DNA of 64,000 nt from DASYQD01 sp036005845 (GCA_036005845.1 DASYQD010000018.1:37822-101821), one strand, 5' to 3'. Counted from the stretch's first letter, positions 43,361-52,654 are shown. Translations and numbers: made by a program. The notes: generated from the sequence alone by a model not told the origin.

Positions 43361-44589
43361 CAGGCCGCGACTCCGCGCTCGAGCACGTCGCAGAACGCGG
43401 CGAGCAGCCGCGCTTGCGACAGCTCGGCCGTCAAGAGCTCGCGGGCGCGCGCGCCACGGGCGGCCAGCGCCTCGTCGGGCGACGTCGCGATCTCGCGCAG
43501 CGCGGCGACCGCGCCGGCGACGTCGCCGTGCTCCACGTGCCAGCCGATGTCGTTGTCGTCCACGAGCTCGCCCACGTGTGACCGCCGAGGCCCGAGGTAG
43601 AGGAGCGGCCGCGCCGCCGCCATCGCGCCATACACCTTGCAGGGATGGACGATGCCCACCATGTTAGCCCCCATGCTGACGAGGTGCACGTCCGCGGCCG
43701 ACAGGCTGTAGCGCAGGTCCGCGAGCGGCTGATAGGGCAGGAGCTGCGCGTTGTCGAGGCGGTCGCGGCGGATCGCCTCCTCCACCGCGGCGCGCGCGCC
43801 GCCGTCACCGATGAAGACGAAGGCCAGCCGCGGGTGGTCGCGCAGCTCGCGCGCCGCCTGCAGGATGGTGTCAACCGGATGCACCGGCGAGAGGTTGCCC
43901 GAGTACATCACCACGCGCTTGCCCTGCAGGCCGTGGCGGGTGCGGAAGGGGTTCTCGGCGTGCGGCACCGGCACCACGTGCTCCTCGAGCGGCCACGGTG
44001 GGAGCACGGCGAGGCGGCCACCGAGGCGCCATCGCTCGCGCACGCGATCGGCCATGAACTCGTCGAGCGCGACGACGGCGCGGCTGCTGCGCGCCGCCGC
44101 GCGGTTGGCGCGCTCGAGGAGCCGCGCCGCCAGCGCGCGCGGCGAGACGGCGCCGGTGGCGATCGCCTGGTCGGGGTTGAGGTCCATCAGCCAGAACGTG
44201 TGCGGCGCGCGCCGCAGCCGCGCCAGCCGCATGCCGAAGAGCGGCGCCATCGGCGGCGAGGTGCTGACCAGCACGTGGGTCGGCCGCGGGCCGAAGAGCC
44301 CGCGCACGAACGCTTGCGCGAGGAAGAGGAGAGCGCCGGCGCTGCGGCTGCCGAGGCTGCCCTTGCCGAACGAGCCCAGCGCGATGCGCCGCACCTCGAC
44401 GCCGTCGAGCGTCTCGCGCGCCGCATAACGGCGCGACGGATCGGCGTAGCCGCGCGCCGAGGTGAGCACCCGCACGCGCCAGCCGCGCCGCACCATCTCG
44501 CGCGCCGCGTCGTGAAGATGCTGGCCGACGGAAGCCGGGTCGGGCGGGTAGACCTGCGAGAGAACGAGCAGTGTGTGCGGCGAGCTCAC
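43360..44589 (-). CDS. GT4 glycosyltransferase
   Basis: A 409-residue protein from a GTG in a four-base overlap with the acyltransferase gene. N-terminal domain: LLVLSQVYPPDPASVGQHLH, HVLVSTSPPMAPLFGMRLAR, HTFWLMDLNPDQAIATGAV. C-terminal domain: VVMYSGNLSPVHPVDTILQA, LAFVFIGDGGARAAVEEAIR, VHLVSMGANMVGIVHPCKVY. This matches the WbuB/WcaC-like branch of GT4, which adds sugars to undecaprenyl-linked glycans. It precedes the wecA-like gene and probably acts early in the repeat unit. Confidence 0.88.
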   Translation of the reverse strand: MSSPHTLLVLSQVYPPDPASVGQHLHDAAREMVRRGWRVRVLTSARGYADPSRRYAARETLDGVEVRRIALGSFGKGSLGSRSAGALLFLAQAFVRGLFGPRPTHVLVSTSPPMAPLFGMRLARLRRAPHTFWLMDLNPDQAIATGAVSPRALAARLLERANRAAARSSRAVVALDEFMADRVRERWRLGGRLAVLPPWPLEEHVVPVPHAENPFRTRHGLQGKRVVMYSGNLSPVHPVDTILQAARELRDHPRLAFVFIGDGGARAAVEEAIRRDRLDNAQLLPYQPLADLRYSLSAADVHLVSMGANMVGIVHPCKVYGAMAAARPLLYLGPRRSHVGELVDDNDIGWHVEHGDVAGAVAALREIATSPDEALAARGARARELLTAELSQARLLAAFCDVLERGVAA

Positions 44590-45782
44590 GGAGCAGCGTC
44601 GGCGGAGGCGATGGGAAGGGTGACGCTGTCGGCATCCGCTGCCACGGGCGTCGCGATCGGCGTGCCGCCGAAGCGCTCCTTGAGGCGCAAGAAGGGCTGC
44701 TCGAACCAGTGGTACGAGGCGGCCGCGGCGGCGATCGTGCCGCCCACCGCGATCGCGTAGAAGGCGGCGAGGTAGAGCGCCTCGTCGGCCCCGCTCGCGC
44801 CCTGCCACCAGCGGGTTCGCCGGAACAGCTCGGCCGCGGCGTAGACGACCGGCATGTGCAGCATGTAGATGCCGTAGGAGATGCGGCCGAGGTACTCGCA
44901 GACAGGGTTGGCGAGGCGCACGAGACGGCGCGGGTTGACGCCCACCTCGACGATGAGCCAGCCGTAGAGCAGGAGCTGCAGCACCTCGGCGACGACCGCC
45001 TGCCGGGCCAGCCGACCGACGAAGTAGTGCTCGACGAGCAGCGCCAGCAGCGCGAGGCGCACGGCGCGGCCGCGGAAGAGCGGCAGCGCCAGCAGCCGGT
45101 CGCGGTGCCGGTACACCGCCCAGGCCCACAGCCCGCCCACCGCCATGAAGTGGAACTTCAGTTGGGCGAAGAAGTAGTGCGCCCGGCCGCCGCCGAGCAC
45201 GTCGGCCTCGTTGAGCAGGAAGAGCGCGAACGAGCCGGCGAGCACCAGCGCGCAGAGCGCCGGCAGCCGGTCGCGGACCTTCTTCAGCAGCGGTGCCCAG
45301 GCGAGGTAGAACTGCTCCTCGAGGCCGATCGACCAGAGTGGATTGAGGATGCCGCCGACGCGATAGAGGCTGTTCATCAGGTTGGGCAGGAACAGCGTGT
45401 AGAGCAGCAGCGCCGTCGACAGCGAGTACGCCACCGGATACTCGATGCCCAGGCGCGGCAAGAGCAGCCGGTAGAAGACGAGCCCGCCGGCGACCACCGC
45501 GAAGTAGAGCGGCCAGATGCGGCAGACGCGCCGGAGGTAGAAGCGGCGCACGTCGATGCCGCCGGTGCGCTCCCGCTCGGCCAGCAGCAGATAGGTGATG
45601 AGAAAACCGCTGAGGGCGAAGAAGAAGCAGACGGCATGCGCGCCGCGGAAGAAGGCGGCGCTCCAGGCCGGGGCAGGGAGGTTCACGGCGGCCTGCGTCA
45701 TCGGCACGTGCCCGATGACGACGAAGAGCGCGGCGAAGAAGCGCAGGCTGTCGAGGCCGGGGAATCGTTGGGTCGTCGTCAT
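44586..45782 (-). CDS. acyltransferase 3 family membrane protein
   Basis: A 398-residue protein from ATG 45782 with ten predicted membrane helices. It has the AT3 signature blocks LDSLRFFAALFVVIGH (catalytic-type His), FFFALSGFLITYLL, RRVCRIWPLYF (Arg-rich acyl-CoA site) and NPLWSIGLEEQFYL, and ends SYHWFEQPFLRLKERFG. It O-acetylates or otherwise acylates a surface polysaccharide. It sits between FkbM and GT4 genes in one operon (gap 7 upstream, GTGA overlap downstream). Confidence 0.93.
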   Translation of the reverse strand: MTTTQRFPGLDSLRFFAALFVVIGHVPMTQAAVNLPAPAWSAAFFRGAHAVCFFFALSGFLITYLLLAERERTGGIDVRRFYLRRVCRIWPLYFAVVAGGLVFYRLLLPRLGIEYPVAYSLSTALLLYTLFLPNLMNSLYRVGGILNPLWSIGLEEQFYLAWAPLLKKVRDRLPALCALVLAGSFALFLLNEADVLGGGRAHYFFAQLKFHFMAVGGLWAWAVYRHRDRLLALPLFRGRAVRLALLALLVEHYFVGRLARQAVVAEVLQLLLYGWLIVEVGVNPRRLVRLANPVCEYLGRISYGIYMLHMPVVYAAAELFRRTRWWQGASGADEALYLAAFYAIAVGGTIAAAAASYHWFEQPFLRLKERFGGTPIATPVAADADSVTLPIASADAAP

Positions 45783-45789
45783 CGGGAGA

Positions 45790-46581
45790 TCACCGCGGGA
45801 TCGCCAGCGTGTTCCACGCCGGCTCGGCGAGCGGCTGCCGCTCGGCTGGCGCCGCCTCGGCGTCGAAGAGCTGGTAGCCGGCCGCCGCCAGCAGCTCGCC
45901 GATCGCTTGCCGGTTGGGCGCATCGACCTCGCAGAGCAGCACGGGCCGCGCGTCGCACAGCAGGTCGGCGGCGCCGCGCAGGCAGAGCAGCTCGGCGCCC
46001 TCGACGTCGATCTTCACCAGCCGCGGCGCGCGGCGCTTGGCGAGCAGCCGGTCGAGCGTCGTCGCTTGCACGGTGATCGTCCCTCGGCTGCCGCCGCTTT
46101 GCGTCGAGCCGGCGACCTCGCTGAGGTGGCTGGTCGCCCGGCCGCGGCTGGCTACCGCGAAGCTCGACGGCCCGCTGCGGTCGGCGACCGCCAACTCGCT
46201 CACCTCGATCGGCGCGAACGCCGCCGGCAGCGCGCCGGCGCTGCGGCGCAGCAGCGCGGCGAGCCAGGGGTCCGGTTCGAGCGCCAGCACCTCGCCCTGC
46301 GCGCCGCTGAACCAGGCCGCCGCGTACGCGAACAAGCCGACGTCGGCGCCGACGTCCCACACCGCGTCGCCGGGGCGGAGCAGCTCGCGGCAGCGGTCGA
46401 CGAACATCGCATCGCGGCGATAGAGACCGGGCAGCCAGAAACGCAACGAGGCATCGGGCGTCACCAGCACGCGGTGGCCGCCGAGCTCCACCGGCAGCCG
46501 CCGGCGCAGGACGACGTCGCGGCTGGCCCGCTCGGCGAGGTGACGCAGGGAGAGCCGGTGCGTGCCGGCGCGGCCGCTCAC
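45790..46581 (-). CDS. FkbM-family methyltransferase
   Basis: A 263-residue protein from a GTG overlapping the epimerase stop. The SAM domain has PGDAVWDVGADVGLFAYAAA (motif I), EVLALEPDPWLAALL, and ITVQATTLDRLLAKRRAPRL followed by VKIDVEGAELLCLRGA, the FkbM hallmark. FkbM enzymes O-methylate sugars or macrolides. Context points to a sugar in the surface glycan. Confidence 0.88.
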   Translation of the reverse strand: MSGRAGTHRLSLRHLAERASRDVVLRRRLPVELGGHRVLVTPDASLRFWLPGLYRRDAMFVDRCRELLRPGDAVWDVGADVGLFAYAAAWFSGAQGEVLALEPDPWLAALLRRSAGALPAAFAPIEVSELAVADRSGPSSFAVASRGRATSHLSEVAGSTQSGGSRGTITVQATTLDRLLAKRRAPRLVKIDVEGAELLCLRGAADLLCDARPVLLCEVDAPNRQAIGELLAAAGYQLFDAEAAPAERQPLAEPAWNTLAIPR

Positions 46582-47597
46582 CGCTCGGTGAGCAGCGCCG
46601 GCAGGTAGTCCTCGACGCGCTCCAGCTTCTTGGTGCCGAAGTACCAGTCGATGGTGCGATGCAGGCCGTCCATGAACTTCATCTGCGGCTCCCAGCCGAG
46701 CAGCTCGCGGGCCAGGCGGTTGCTGGCGACGCGGTTGAGCGGTCCGGTGGGCATATGAGGCAGCAGCTTGATCTGCGCCGAATGGCCGGTGTAGCGCAGC
46801 ACCTCGCGCACCGCGTCGATGACGCGCGTGCGCTCCTCGGTGCCGAGGTTGACGGCGGTGCCGTCGTCGATCTTCTCGGCGGCGGCCACCATGCCGCTGA
46901 CGATGTCGCCGACGTAAGTCCAGTTGCGCACCTGGGTGCCGTCGCCCCACACCTCGAAAGGGTCCTGGCGGACGAAGGCGCGGGCGATCATCGCGATCAC
47001 CGCGTGGTTCTCGACGCCGCGCTCGCCGTAGACGGTGAAGAAGCGGCAGGAGGCCGACTTGAACCCGAAGTCCTGGTGGTACGAGCGCAGCGTCAGCTCC
47101 GTCATCAGCTTCGCCCAGCCGTACATGTTGTCGGCGTCGTAGGGCGGCCCGACCATCTGCTCGGTGAGGTAGAGCTCCTGCGTCACGTCCGACTGCAGGA
47201 AGTTCGGGTACACGCAGCCCGAGGAGGCGAAGACGAACTTGTCGACGCCCGCCTCGTAAGCGGCCTTGATCAGCATGCCGTCCATCGCCAGGTTCTGCGC
47301 GCACAGCGCCTGGTGCAGATCGACGTAGCCGCGCCCGCCGTGGATGGCGGCGAGGTGAAAGACGACGTCGATGCCGTCGACGGCGCGCTGTGCCGCGCCC
47401 GGCTGCAGCAGGTCCTCGTTGCGGAAGTCGACGACGCCGGAGTCGACGTGCCGCTGCACGTTTTCCAGCTTGCCGCTCGACAGGTCGTCGACGACGCGGA
47501 TCGTGCGCGCCCCCTTGTCGACGAGCAGGTCGATCAGGTGCGAGCTGATGAACGAGGCGCCGCCGGTGACGAGAATGCGTTTGCTGTTCCACTCCAT
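46578..47597 (-). CDS. NAD-dependent nucleotide-sugar epimerase/dehydratase
   Basis: A 339-residue extended short-chain dehydrogenase. The N-terminal Rossmann loop reads TGGASFISSHL, where Ser15 and Ser18 replace two of the usual Gly residues of TGxxGxxG. The catalytic FASSGCVYP and YGWAKLM (YxxxK) are intact, and a GTEERTRVIDAV block and QVRNWTYVGDIVSGM are as in GDP-mannose 3,5-epimerase and UDP-glucose 4-epimerase relatives. It makes a nucleotide sugar for the cluster. It heads the lower operon with a GGGAGA Shine-Dalgarno sequence. Confidence 0.85.
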   Translation of the reverse strand: MEWNSKRILVTGGASFISSHLIDLLVDKGARTIRVVDDLSSGKLENVQRHVDSGVVDFRNEDLLQPGAAQRAVDGIDVVFHLAAIHGGRGYVDLHQALCAQNLAMDGMLIKAAYEAGVDKFVFASSGCVYPNFLQSDVTQELYLTEQMVGPPYDADNMYGWAKLMTELTLRSYHQDFGFKSASCRFFTVYGERGVENHAVIAMIARAFVRQDPFEVWGDGTQVRNWTYVGDIVSGMVAAAEKIDDGTAVNLGTEERTRVIDAVREVLRYTGHSAQIKLLPHMPTGPLNRVASNRLARELLGWEPQMKFMDGLHRTIDWYFGTKKLERVEDYLPALLTER

Positions 47598-47672
47598 GCC
47601 GACGATCTCCCTGAGCGTTTTGGAAAGCCGATGAAGGCGCCTTGCGCGCGCCGACTAGAATCCGTCCACTCG

Positions 47673-48539
47673 ATGCGCGAGCCGGTGACGACGGTGCGGG
47701 TCTCGAGCCTGCTGGGTCATGGCCAGGTCGAGCTGGCGATCCTATGCCTGGGCAGCCTGCTGCGCTTCGCGGCCGAGCCGTTGGCGCTGCGGCTGCACGA
47801 CGACGGCTCGCTGACGGCGGCCGATGCCGAGCTGTTGCGGGCCTCGCTGGGCGACGTCGAGCTCGTCTGGCGCCGGCAGGCCGACGAGCGGATCGAGGAG
47901 GAGCTGGCGCGCTACCCGGTGCTGCGAGGCTACCGCCGCCAGAGTGCCCTCGCCCTGAAGCTGCTCGACGCCCCGCTCTGGGCGGTCGAGGAGCTCTGCT
48001 ACTGCGACACCGACGTGCTCTTCTTCCGCCCGTTTCGCGGCCTCTTCGCGCGGCCGGAGGGAGCCGGGCTGTTCATGACCGACCGGCAGAACGCCTACTC
48101 GGTGCGGTCCTGGCACCTGCTGCGGCACCGCAGGCTGCGCCTCGTCCGCCGGCTCAACAGCGGGGTGATCGCGATGCCGCGCGAGCGGCTGGACCTGGAC
48201 CTGCTCGAGTGGTTCCTCGGCCATGCCGAGTTTCGTTTCGCGCCGGTATGGGTCGAGCAGACCGGGTGGGCGCTGCTGGCGCGCCGCGGTCCCTGCCGGC
48301 TGCTCAGCGCGCGGCAGCTGGTGCTGCCCGCGGCGGGCGGAGCGGTCGCGCGCGACTGCGTCGGCGCGCACTTCGTCGGCGCCGTGCGCGGTGAGCTGCC
48401 ACGCTGGCGACGGGAGCTCGAGGGCGCCGATCCCGGCGGCGCGCCGCCGGAGGCGCTGCGCAGCCACCGAGCGGGCGCCTGCACGGCCGTGCACCTCGCC
48501 GTCAGCGAGGCGAGGCGGGTGCTGGCGCGCCGGCGCTGA
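47673..48539 (+). CDS. putative GT-A-type glycosyltransferase on the opposite strand
   Basis: A 288-residue protein and the only plus-strand gene inside the polysaccharide cluster. It has LYCYCDTDVLFF-like EELCYCDTDVLFFRPFRGLF, a DxD-type metal and nucleotide-sugar site, and later LRLVRRLNSGVIAMPRERLD, the 'NSGV' block common to GT8/GT32/GT77-like enzymes, then WVEQTGWALLA and CVGAHFVG near the end. The family assignment is tentative. TAGAAT at 47656-47661 is 11 bases before the ATG. It is divergent from the epimerase gene and convergent with an FkbM gene. Confidence 0.7.
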   Translation: MREPVTTVRVSSLLGHGQVELAILCLGSLLRFAAEPLALRLHDDGSLTAADAELLRASLGDVELVWRRQADERIEEELARYPVLRGYRRQSALALKLLDAPLWAVEELCYCDTDVLFFRPFRGLFARPEGAGLFMTDRQNAYSVRSWHLLRHRRLRLVRRLNSGVIAMPRERLDLDLLEWFLGHAEFRFAPVWVEQTGWALLARRGPCRLLSARQLVLPAAGGAVARDCVGAHFVGAVRGELPRWRRELEGADPGGAPPEALRSHRAGACTAVHLAVSEARRVLARRR

Positions 48540-48541
48540 GC

Positions 48542-49351
48542 TCACGTCGCCACCTCGGCGCCCAGCCGGCGGGCGAGCCGCGTGAGCCGCTCGGTCCGCT
48601 CGGGCGGCGCACAGATCAGGTTGGCGGACTCGCGCGCCGCGGCGGCGAAGCGCTCGAGCTCGCCCAGCGGCAGCACGTGGCCGAACTCGGTGAGCAGCAG
48701 GAAGTGCCGGTAGCCGATACTCTCCAGGAAGCGCACGAGGTCTCGCGGGCGATACCCGAACGTCGCCGTCCAGGGTGCGAAGACCTCCACGTGCAGCAGC
48801 GGCCGCCGGCTGCGGAGCGTCGCCTCGCCGCCGCGCAGCACGCACAGCTCCGCGCCCTCGACGTCGCACTTGACAAAATCGAGGCGCTGGATGCCGGCGC
48901 GCGCGACGTAGCCGTCGAGCGTGTCGACCGTGCAACGCAGGCTCTCGACCTCGCCGTTGTCCGCCCACGAGCCCTGCGAGTGGCGGACGAGCGCCGCCTG
49001 GGCGAGGTCGCCCCGCGGGATGAACATCTCGGCCGCCGCCATCGTCTCGCCCAGCGCCGACTCGTTGAGCGTCACGTTGTCGTAGCGGCAGCCGAGCTCC
49101 ACTTCGCGGCGCAGGGCGGCGAACGAGGAGGCCACCGGCTCGAAGGCGTGGACGCGGCCGTCGCGTCCGACGAGGTTGGAGAAGAGGCGCGTGTAGTAGC
49201 CGACGTGGGCGCCGACGTCGAGCACGACGTCATCCCTCTGGAGCAGAGTGAGGAAGACGACCTTCTCGCGGTTGGGCGTCGCGCGCAGCCCGACCAGCCG
49301 GCTGTACAACGACGGCACCTGCGCCAGCGCGAAGTCGAGGAAGCGGTGCAT
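48542..49351 (-). CDS. FkbM-family methyltransferase
   Basis: A 269-residue protein from ATG 49351. It has VVFLTLLQRDDVVLDVGAHV and YYTRLFSNLVG (motif I region), RVHAFEPVASSFAALRREV, a VDTLDGYVARAGIQRLDF block and VKCDVEGAELCVLRGGEATL. This matches the FkbM family. It is the last gene of the upper operon and follows the GT9 gene by four bases, so it may methylate the sugar that GT9 adds. Confidence 0.88.
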   Translation of the reverse strand: MHRFLDFALAQVPSLYSRLVGLRATPNREKVVFLTLLQRDDVVLDVGAHVGYYTRLFSNLVGRDGRVHAFEPVASSFAALRREVELGCRYDNVTLNESALGETMAAAEMFIPRGDLAQAALVRHSQGSWADNGEVESLRCTVDTLDGYVARAGIQRLDFVKCDVEGAELCVLRGGEATLRSRRPLLHVEVFAPWTATFGYRPRDLVRFLESIGYRHFLLLTEFGHVLPLGELERFAAAARESANLICAPPERTERLTRLARRLGAEVAT

Positions 49352-49355
49352 CGGA

Positions 49356-50504
49356 TCAGGCCGCGGCGCGGCCGGCCAGCAGCTCGTCGGCCGCGGCGAG
49401 CGCCGCCTCGACCGAGGCCAGCTCTCCATCGCGCCCCGGCTCCTTGCCGAGCGACCGGGTGAGTTCCGGATAGCCCCACTGCCGCTGGTGTGCCGCGGCC
49501 GAGGGAAACGCGGCGCCGAGCAGCACCACGGCGGGCTTGCCGAAAGCGGCGGCGACGTGCATCGCCATGCTGGAGTTGCAGATCACGAGGTCGGCGGCGG
49601 CGACGAGCGCGAACGCGCCGCGCAGCGCGGCCTGCGAAACCAGCGCGCCGCTGTCGGCGGCGACGGCGCGGGCGAGCGCCGTTTCGGCGGGGCCGGCGAG
49701 CACCGTCACCAGATGACTTGCCGCCAACCGCCCGGTGAGCGCGGCAAAGCGCTCGGCGGGCCAGAGCTTGGACGGCAGCCCGCCGCCCGGCGCCACCACG
49801 ATGCGCGCGCCGCGAGCGCCAGAGCCAGCCCCCGGTGCCGCCTGCCACCAGCTCTCGCCCTCCCGCGTCTCTTCGTCGGTGAGGAACAGCTGCGGCCGCG
49901 GCTCCGGCAGCTGCTCGCAGCCAAGCAGCTCGGCGAAGCGCAGCGCCATGCGGCCGACGTGCTCGTCGGCGGCGTAGGGGATCGTCGCTTGCGCGCCGCT
50001 GTCGCCGCCGGCGTAGCCGCGCACGCCGAGACGGTAGGGGATGTGGGCGCGCAGCAGCAGCAGCGATCCCCACGCCGTGCCGGCGACGTCGATGCCGACC
50101 GCGAAGCGTTCGGCGGCGAGGCGCTCCACCTGCGGATCGCGCTCGAGATAGCGCAGCCTCCCCAACGCGGTCGCCCGCGCATACTTGTTCAGCCACGGCG
50201 CGTCGACGGTGAGCACCTGCGAGAGGTGCGGGTTGTGGCGCAGCACGTCGAGGTTCCAGCCGCCGACCCCCGCCGCGATGCGAGCCTGCGGATAGCGCGT
50301 GCGCAGGGCGGCGAAGAGCGGCGTCACCACCAGAAGGTCGCCGACGTCGTTGTTGCGCAGCACGAAGATCGACGACGGCTCCGCGGGCGGCGCCGCGGGG
50401 GCGGGCAGGCGTCTCGCGGCGAGGCGGACGACCGTCTCCAGGCCCATCGCGGCGGCGCGCTGGCCGGCAAGGCGCAGCTCGCGAAGCGCGTCGGCCGGGC
50501 TCAT
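49356..50504 (-). CDS. GT9 (heptosyltransferase-like) glycosyltransferase
   Basis: A 382-residue protein from ATG 50504, eight bases after the GT4 stop. GT9 motifs are present: IFVLRNNDVGDLLVVTPLFA at the start of the fold, IPYRLGVRGYAGGDSG, IVVAPGGGLPSKLWPAERF and DLVICNSSMAMHVAAAFGKP followed by VVLLGAAFP. Relatives transfer heptose or other sugars from ADP- or other nucleotide donors to LPS or glycoproteins. The acceptor is unknown. Confidence 0.88.
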   Translation of the reverse strand: MSPADALRELRLAGQRAAAMGLETVVRLAARRLPAPAAPPAEPSSIFVLRNNDVGDLLVVTPLFAALRTRYPQARIAAGVGGWNLDVLRHNPHLSQVLTVDAPWLNKYARATALGRLRYLERDPQVERLAAERFAVGIDVAGTAWGSLLLLRAHIPYRLGVRGYAGGDSGAQATIPYAADEHVGRMALRFAELLGCEQLPEPRPQLFLTDEETREGESWWQAAPGAGSGARGARIVVAPGGGLPSKLWPAERFAALTGRLAASHLVTVLAGPAETALARAVAADSGALVSQAALRGAFALVAAADLVICNSSMAMHVAAAFGKPAVVLLGAAFPSAAAHQRQWGYPELTRSLGKEPGRDGELASVEAALAAADELLAGRAAA

Positions 50505-50511
50505 GGCAGCC

Positions 50512-51585
50512 TCACGCGCGAGCCGCCACGACCTGCGCCTCGTAGTCGCCGGCGATGCGGTCCCAGTCGAAGCGCGCCAGGTAGCCGTTGGCTTCCAGGT
50601 CCTCGAGAAGGGGCGCCGAGCTGGCAGCCGCGGGGGGCAGCGGCCGTAGAGAGTGCGGGAAGTAGGGCAGCAGGTCGGGGACGGCGCCAGCGAGCGCGGC
50701 ATAGACGGGCAGGCCCGCTTCGAGCATCTCGGCGAGGCTCAACCCCCAGCCCTCGACCTCGCTGGTGAAAAGGCCCGCGTCGTGAGCGTCGAGCAGCGCC
50801 GGCAGCTCGTCACGCCGATAGCTGGGCACCAGCCGCACGCGGCCGCCGTCGAGCCAGGCAGCGGGGATGTCTCGCCGCGCGTGCGGCCCGCAGCCGGCGA
50901 TGGTGATCGACTCGCCGCCGCCGTTTTGGAAGCGGTCGCGCAGCAGGCGCAGCAGCGCCGCCGTGCCCTTCTGAGCCGACCAGCGCCCGAGCCACAGGAA
51001 GCGCGTGTCGTTGGCGTGGACGCGCGCCGGCCGCGTCGTGCGCAGCGCCAGCAGGGTGAGGCGCTCCGCCGCCGGCACCGCGGAGACGTACATGCCGAGC
51101 TTGTGGCGCCAGCGCGGGTAGCGCGCGGCCATCTGCTCGTGCTCGAGGCTGCCCAGGCAGAGGACGAGCCGCGCCGCGCGCCAGCCGGCGCGGATGGCGC
51201 GCCCGCGTTCGGCGGCGGCGAGGGCGTGCAGCAGCGCGCGCGGCGACGGCCGGCGCCGCAGATCGTGAAGCACGCCGAGCCGCAGATAGCGCAGCTCCGG
51301 CTGCACGCTGCGCGCGACCAGGCAGCTCCGCGCCGCCAGCCGCGCCGTCGCCGAGATCGCCGGCGTGTCGACCACGTCGTACGGCCCTTGGGCGGCACAG
51401 TGCGCCTCGATGGCGCTGCGCTGGCGTTTCCACAACGTCCATTGCGTGGCGCCGGCGAGCGGCTCCGGCGACCAGGCGACGGCATCGTGGCCGCGCCGCC
51501 GCAGCGCCGCCGCGAGCTCGAGCGCGATCTGCGCCGCACCCAGCTCGGCGGTGACGGGTGGATGGCTGACGAGGAGGATCCTCAC
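50512..51585 (-). CDS. GT4 glycosyltransferase
   Basis: A 357-residue protein from a GTG overlapping the SGNH gene stop. N-terminal ILLVSHPPVTAELGAAQIAL and DVVDTPAISATARLAA, and C-terminal RFLWLGRWSAQKGTAALLRL, ITIAGCGPHARRDI and GLFTSEVEGWGLSLAEMLEA followed by GLPVYAALAGAVPD are GT-B features. The E-x7-E donor motif appears as EVEGWGLSLAE. It adds a sugar to the glycan; specificity is unknown. Confidence 0.85.
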   Translation of the reverse strand: MRILLVSHPPVTAELGAAQIALELAAALRRRGHDAVAWSPEPLAGATQWTLWKRQRSAIEAHCAAQGPYDVVDTPAISATARLAARSCLVARSVQPELRYLRLGVLHDLRRRPSPRALLHALAAAERGRAIRAGWRAARLVLCLGSLEHEQMAARYPRWRHKLGMYVSAVPAAERLTLLALRTTRPARVHANDTRFLWLGRWSAQKGTAALLRLLRDRFQNGGGESITIAGCGPHARRDIPAAWLDGGRVRLVPSYRRDELPALLDAHDAGLFTSEVEGWGLSLAEMLEAGLPVYAALAGAVPDLLPYFPHSLRPLPPAAASSAPLLEDLEANGYLARFDWDRIAGDYEAQVVAARA

Positions 51586-52613
51586 AGCAGGCCTCGCTGC
51601 ACCAGCTCGCTCGCCAGACGGCGGCCGATCAGGTCATGGGCGCGGGGGCTCAAGTGCACGCCGTCGAGGAAGATCGACTCGTGGCGCGGCGCGGCGCGCA
51701 AGGTCGGCAACGCATCGAGATAGGCGATCCGCTCGCGCGCGCAGAAACGAGCCACGCGGGCGTCGATGGCGTCGTACCGCGTCGTGTAGAGCTGCGTCTC
51801 GTCGGGCGTCTGCAGCAGCAGGACACGGGCGCCTTGCGCCGCCGCGGCGTCGCGGATGGCGCGCAAGCTGGCGAAGGCGGGGATGGTCGCGTCGTCGGGG
51901 TGGGCGGCGAGGTAGGCGAGCTTGCCGCGCGGCTCGTCGGCGTTGAGGGTCTCCGGGAAGCGGGTACGGCGCACGTCGTGGATGAGCAGATAGGTGAGGC
52001 GCGTCAACCCCTGGTGGACACGGCGGGCGAGGGCGGAGCGGTAGAGGTAGACGTTCCTCGCCGCGCGCAGCCGTTGCAGCGCGCCCGGCGGGACCGCGGG
52101 GGTGCCCGGCGGCGGCTCGCTGAGGTCGTTCATGAAGAACTGCACGACCACCACCTGCGGCCGGTAGGCGAGCCCCTCTTCGCGCAGCGTCTGCAGCTCG
52201 TGGCCGCTGTCGTAGGCGAAGATGGCGAGGTTGACGACTTCGTGGCGGGGCCCGCGCCAAGCGTCGAGCTGGTGCTGGAGCACGGCGGCGTAGATGGCGT
52301 CCTGCGGTGCGCCGAGCCCGAAGGTCACCGAGTCGCCGAGCAGCACGACGCTGCGCCGCCCGCTGTCCGCGACGTGATCGCGGTCCCGATAGCCCGCGCG
52401 GTTGAAGCGGTAGACGACGGTGCCGTAGCGCTCCGGCACGCGCACTTCGCGGTCCGGCTTCATCTTGAATCGCGCCCGGAACGGGACCACCTGCTCGTAG
52501 AGCGTCGTCGTGCTCGCGCCCAACGCCTCCCACAGGCGTGCCGTGGCCTCGCCGCCGATCAGCAGCGCGACGACCAGCGCCAGCGCGCGCCCGCGTCGCC
52601 GCGCGCGCGGCAC
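51582..52613 (-). CDS. membrane-anchored SGNH/GDSL hydrolase-like protein
   Basis: A 343-residue protein from a GTG at 52613, the first plausible start after the carbamoyltransferase gene; no clear Shine-Dalgarno sequence. A signal-anchor helix (ALALVVALLIGGEATA) is followed by the SGNH domain: VVLLGDSVTFGLGAP (block I Ser), VVVQFFMNDLSEP (block III Asn), FLDGVHLSPRAHD (block V Asp and His). It would act in the periplasm or on the surface, probably as an esterase or acetyltransferase on the polysaccharide. Confidence 0.85.
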   Translation of the reverse strand: MPRARRRGRALALVVALLIGGEATARLWEALGASTTTLYEQVVPFRARFKMKPDREVRVPERYGTVVYRFNRAGYRDRDHVADSGRRSVVLLGDSVTFGLGAPQDAIYAAVLQHQLDAWRGPRHEVVNLAIFAYDSGHELQTLREEGLAYRPQVVVVQFFMNDLSEPPPGTPAVPPGALQRLRAARNVYLYRSALARRVHQGLTRLTYLLIHDVRRTRFPETLNADEPRGKLAYLAAHPDDATIPAFASLRAIRDAAAAQGARVLLLQTPDETQLYTTRYDAIDARVARFCARERIAYLDALPTLRAAPRHESIFLDGVHLSPRAHDLIGRRLASELVQRGLL

Positions 52614-52654
52614 CGCCGGCGAGGCGGCGGCGGTTGCCGCCGGGACGGCGACGC

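Noticed and set aside
42125..43600. Open frame antisense to the wecA-like gene
   Set aside because: The wecA-like gene has all catalytic motifs on the other strand; the antisense peptide is charged low-complexity sequence.
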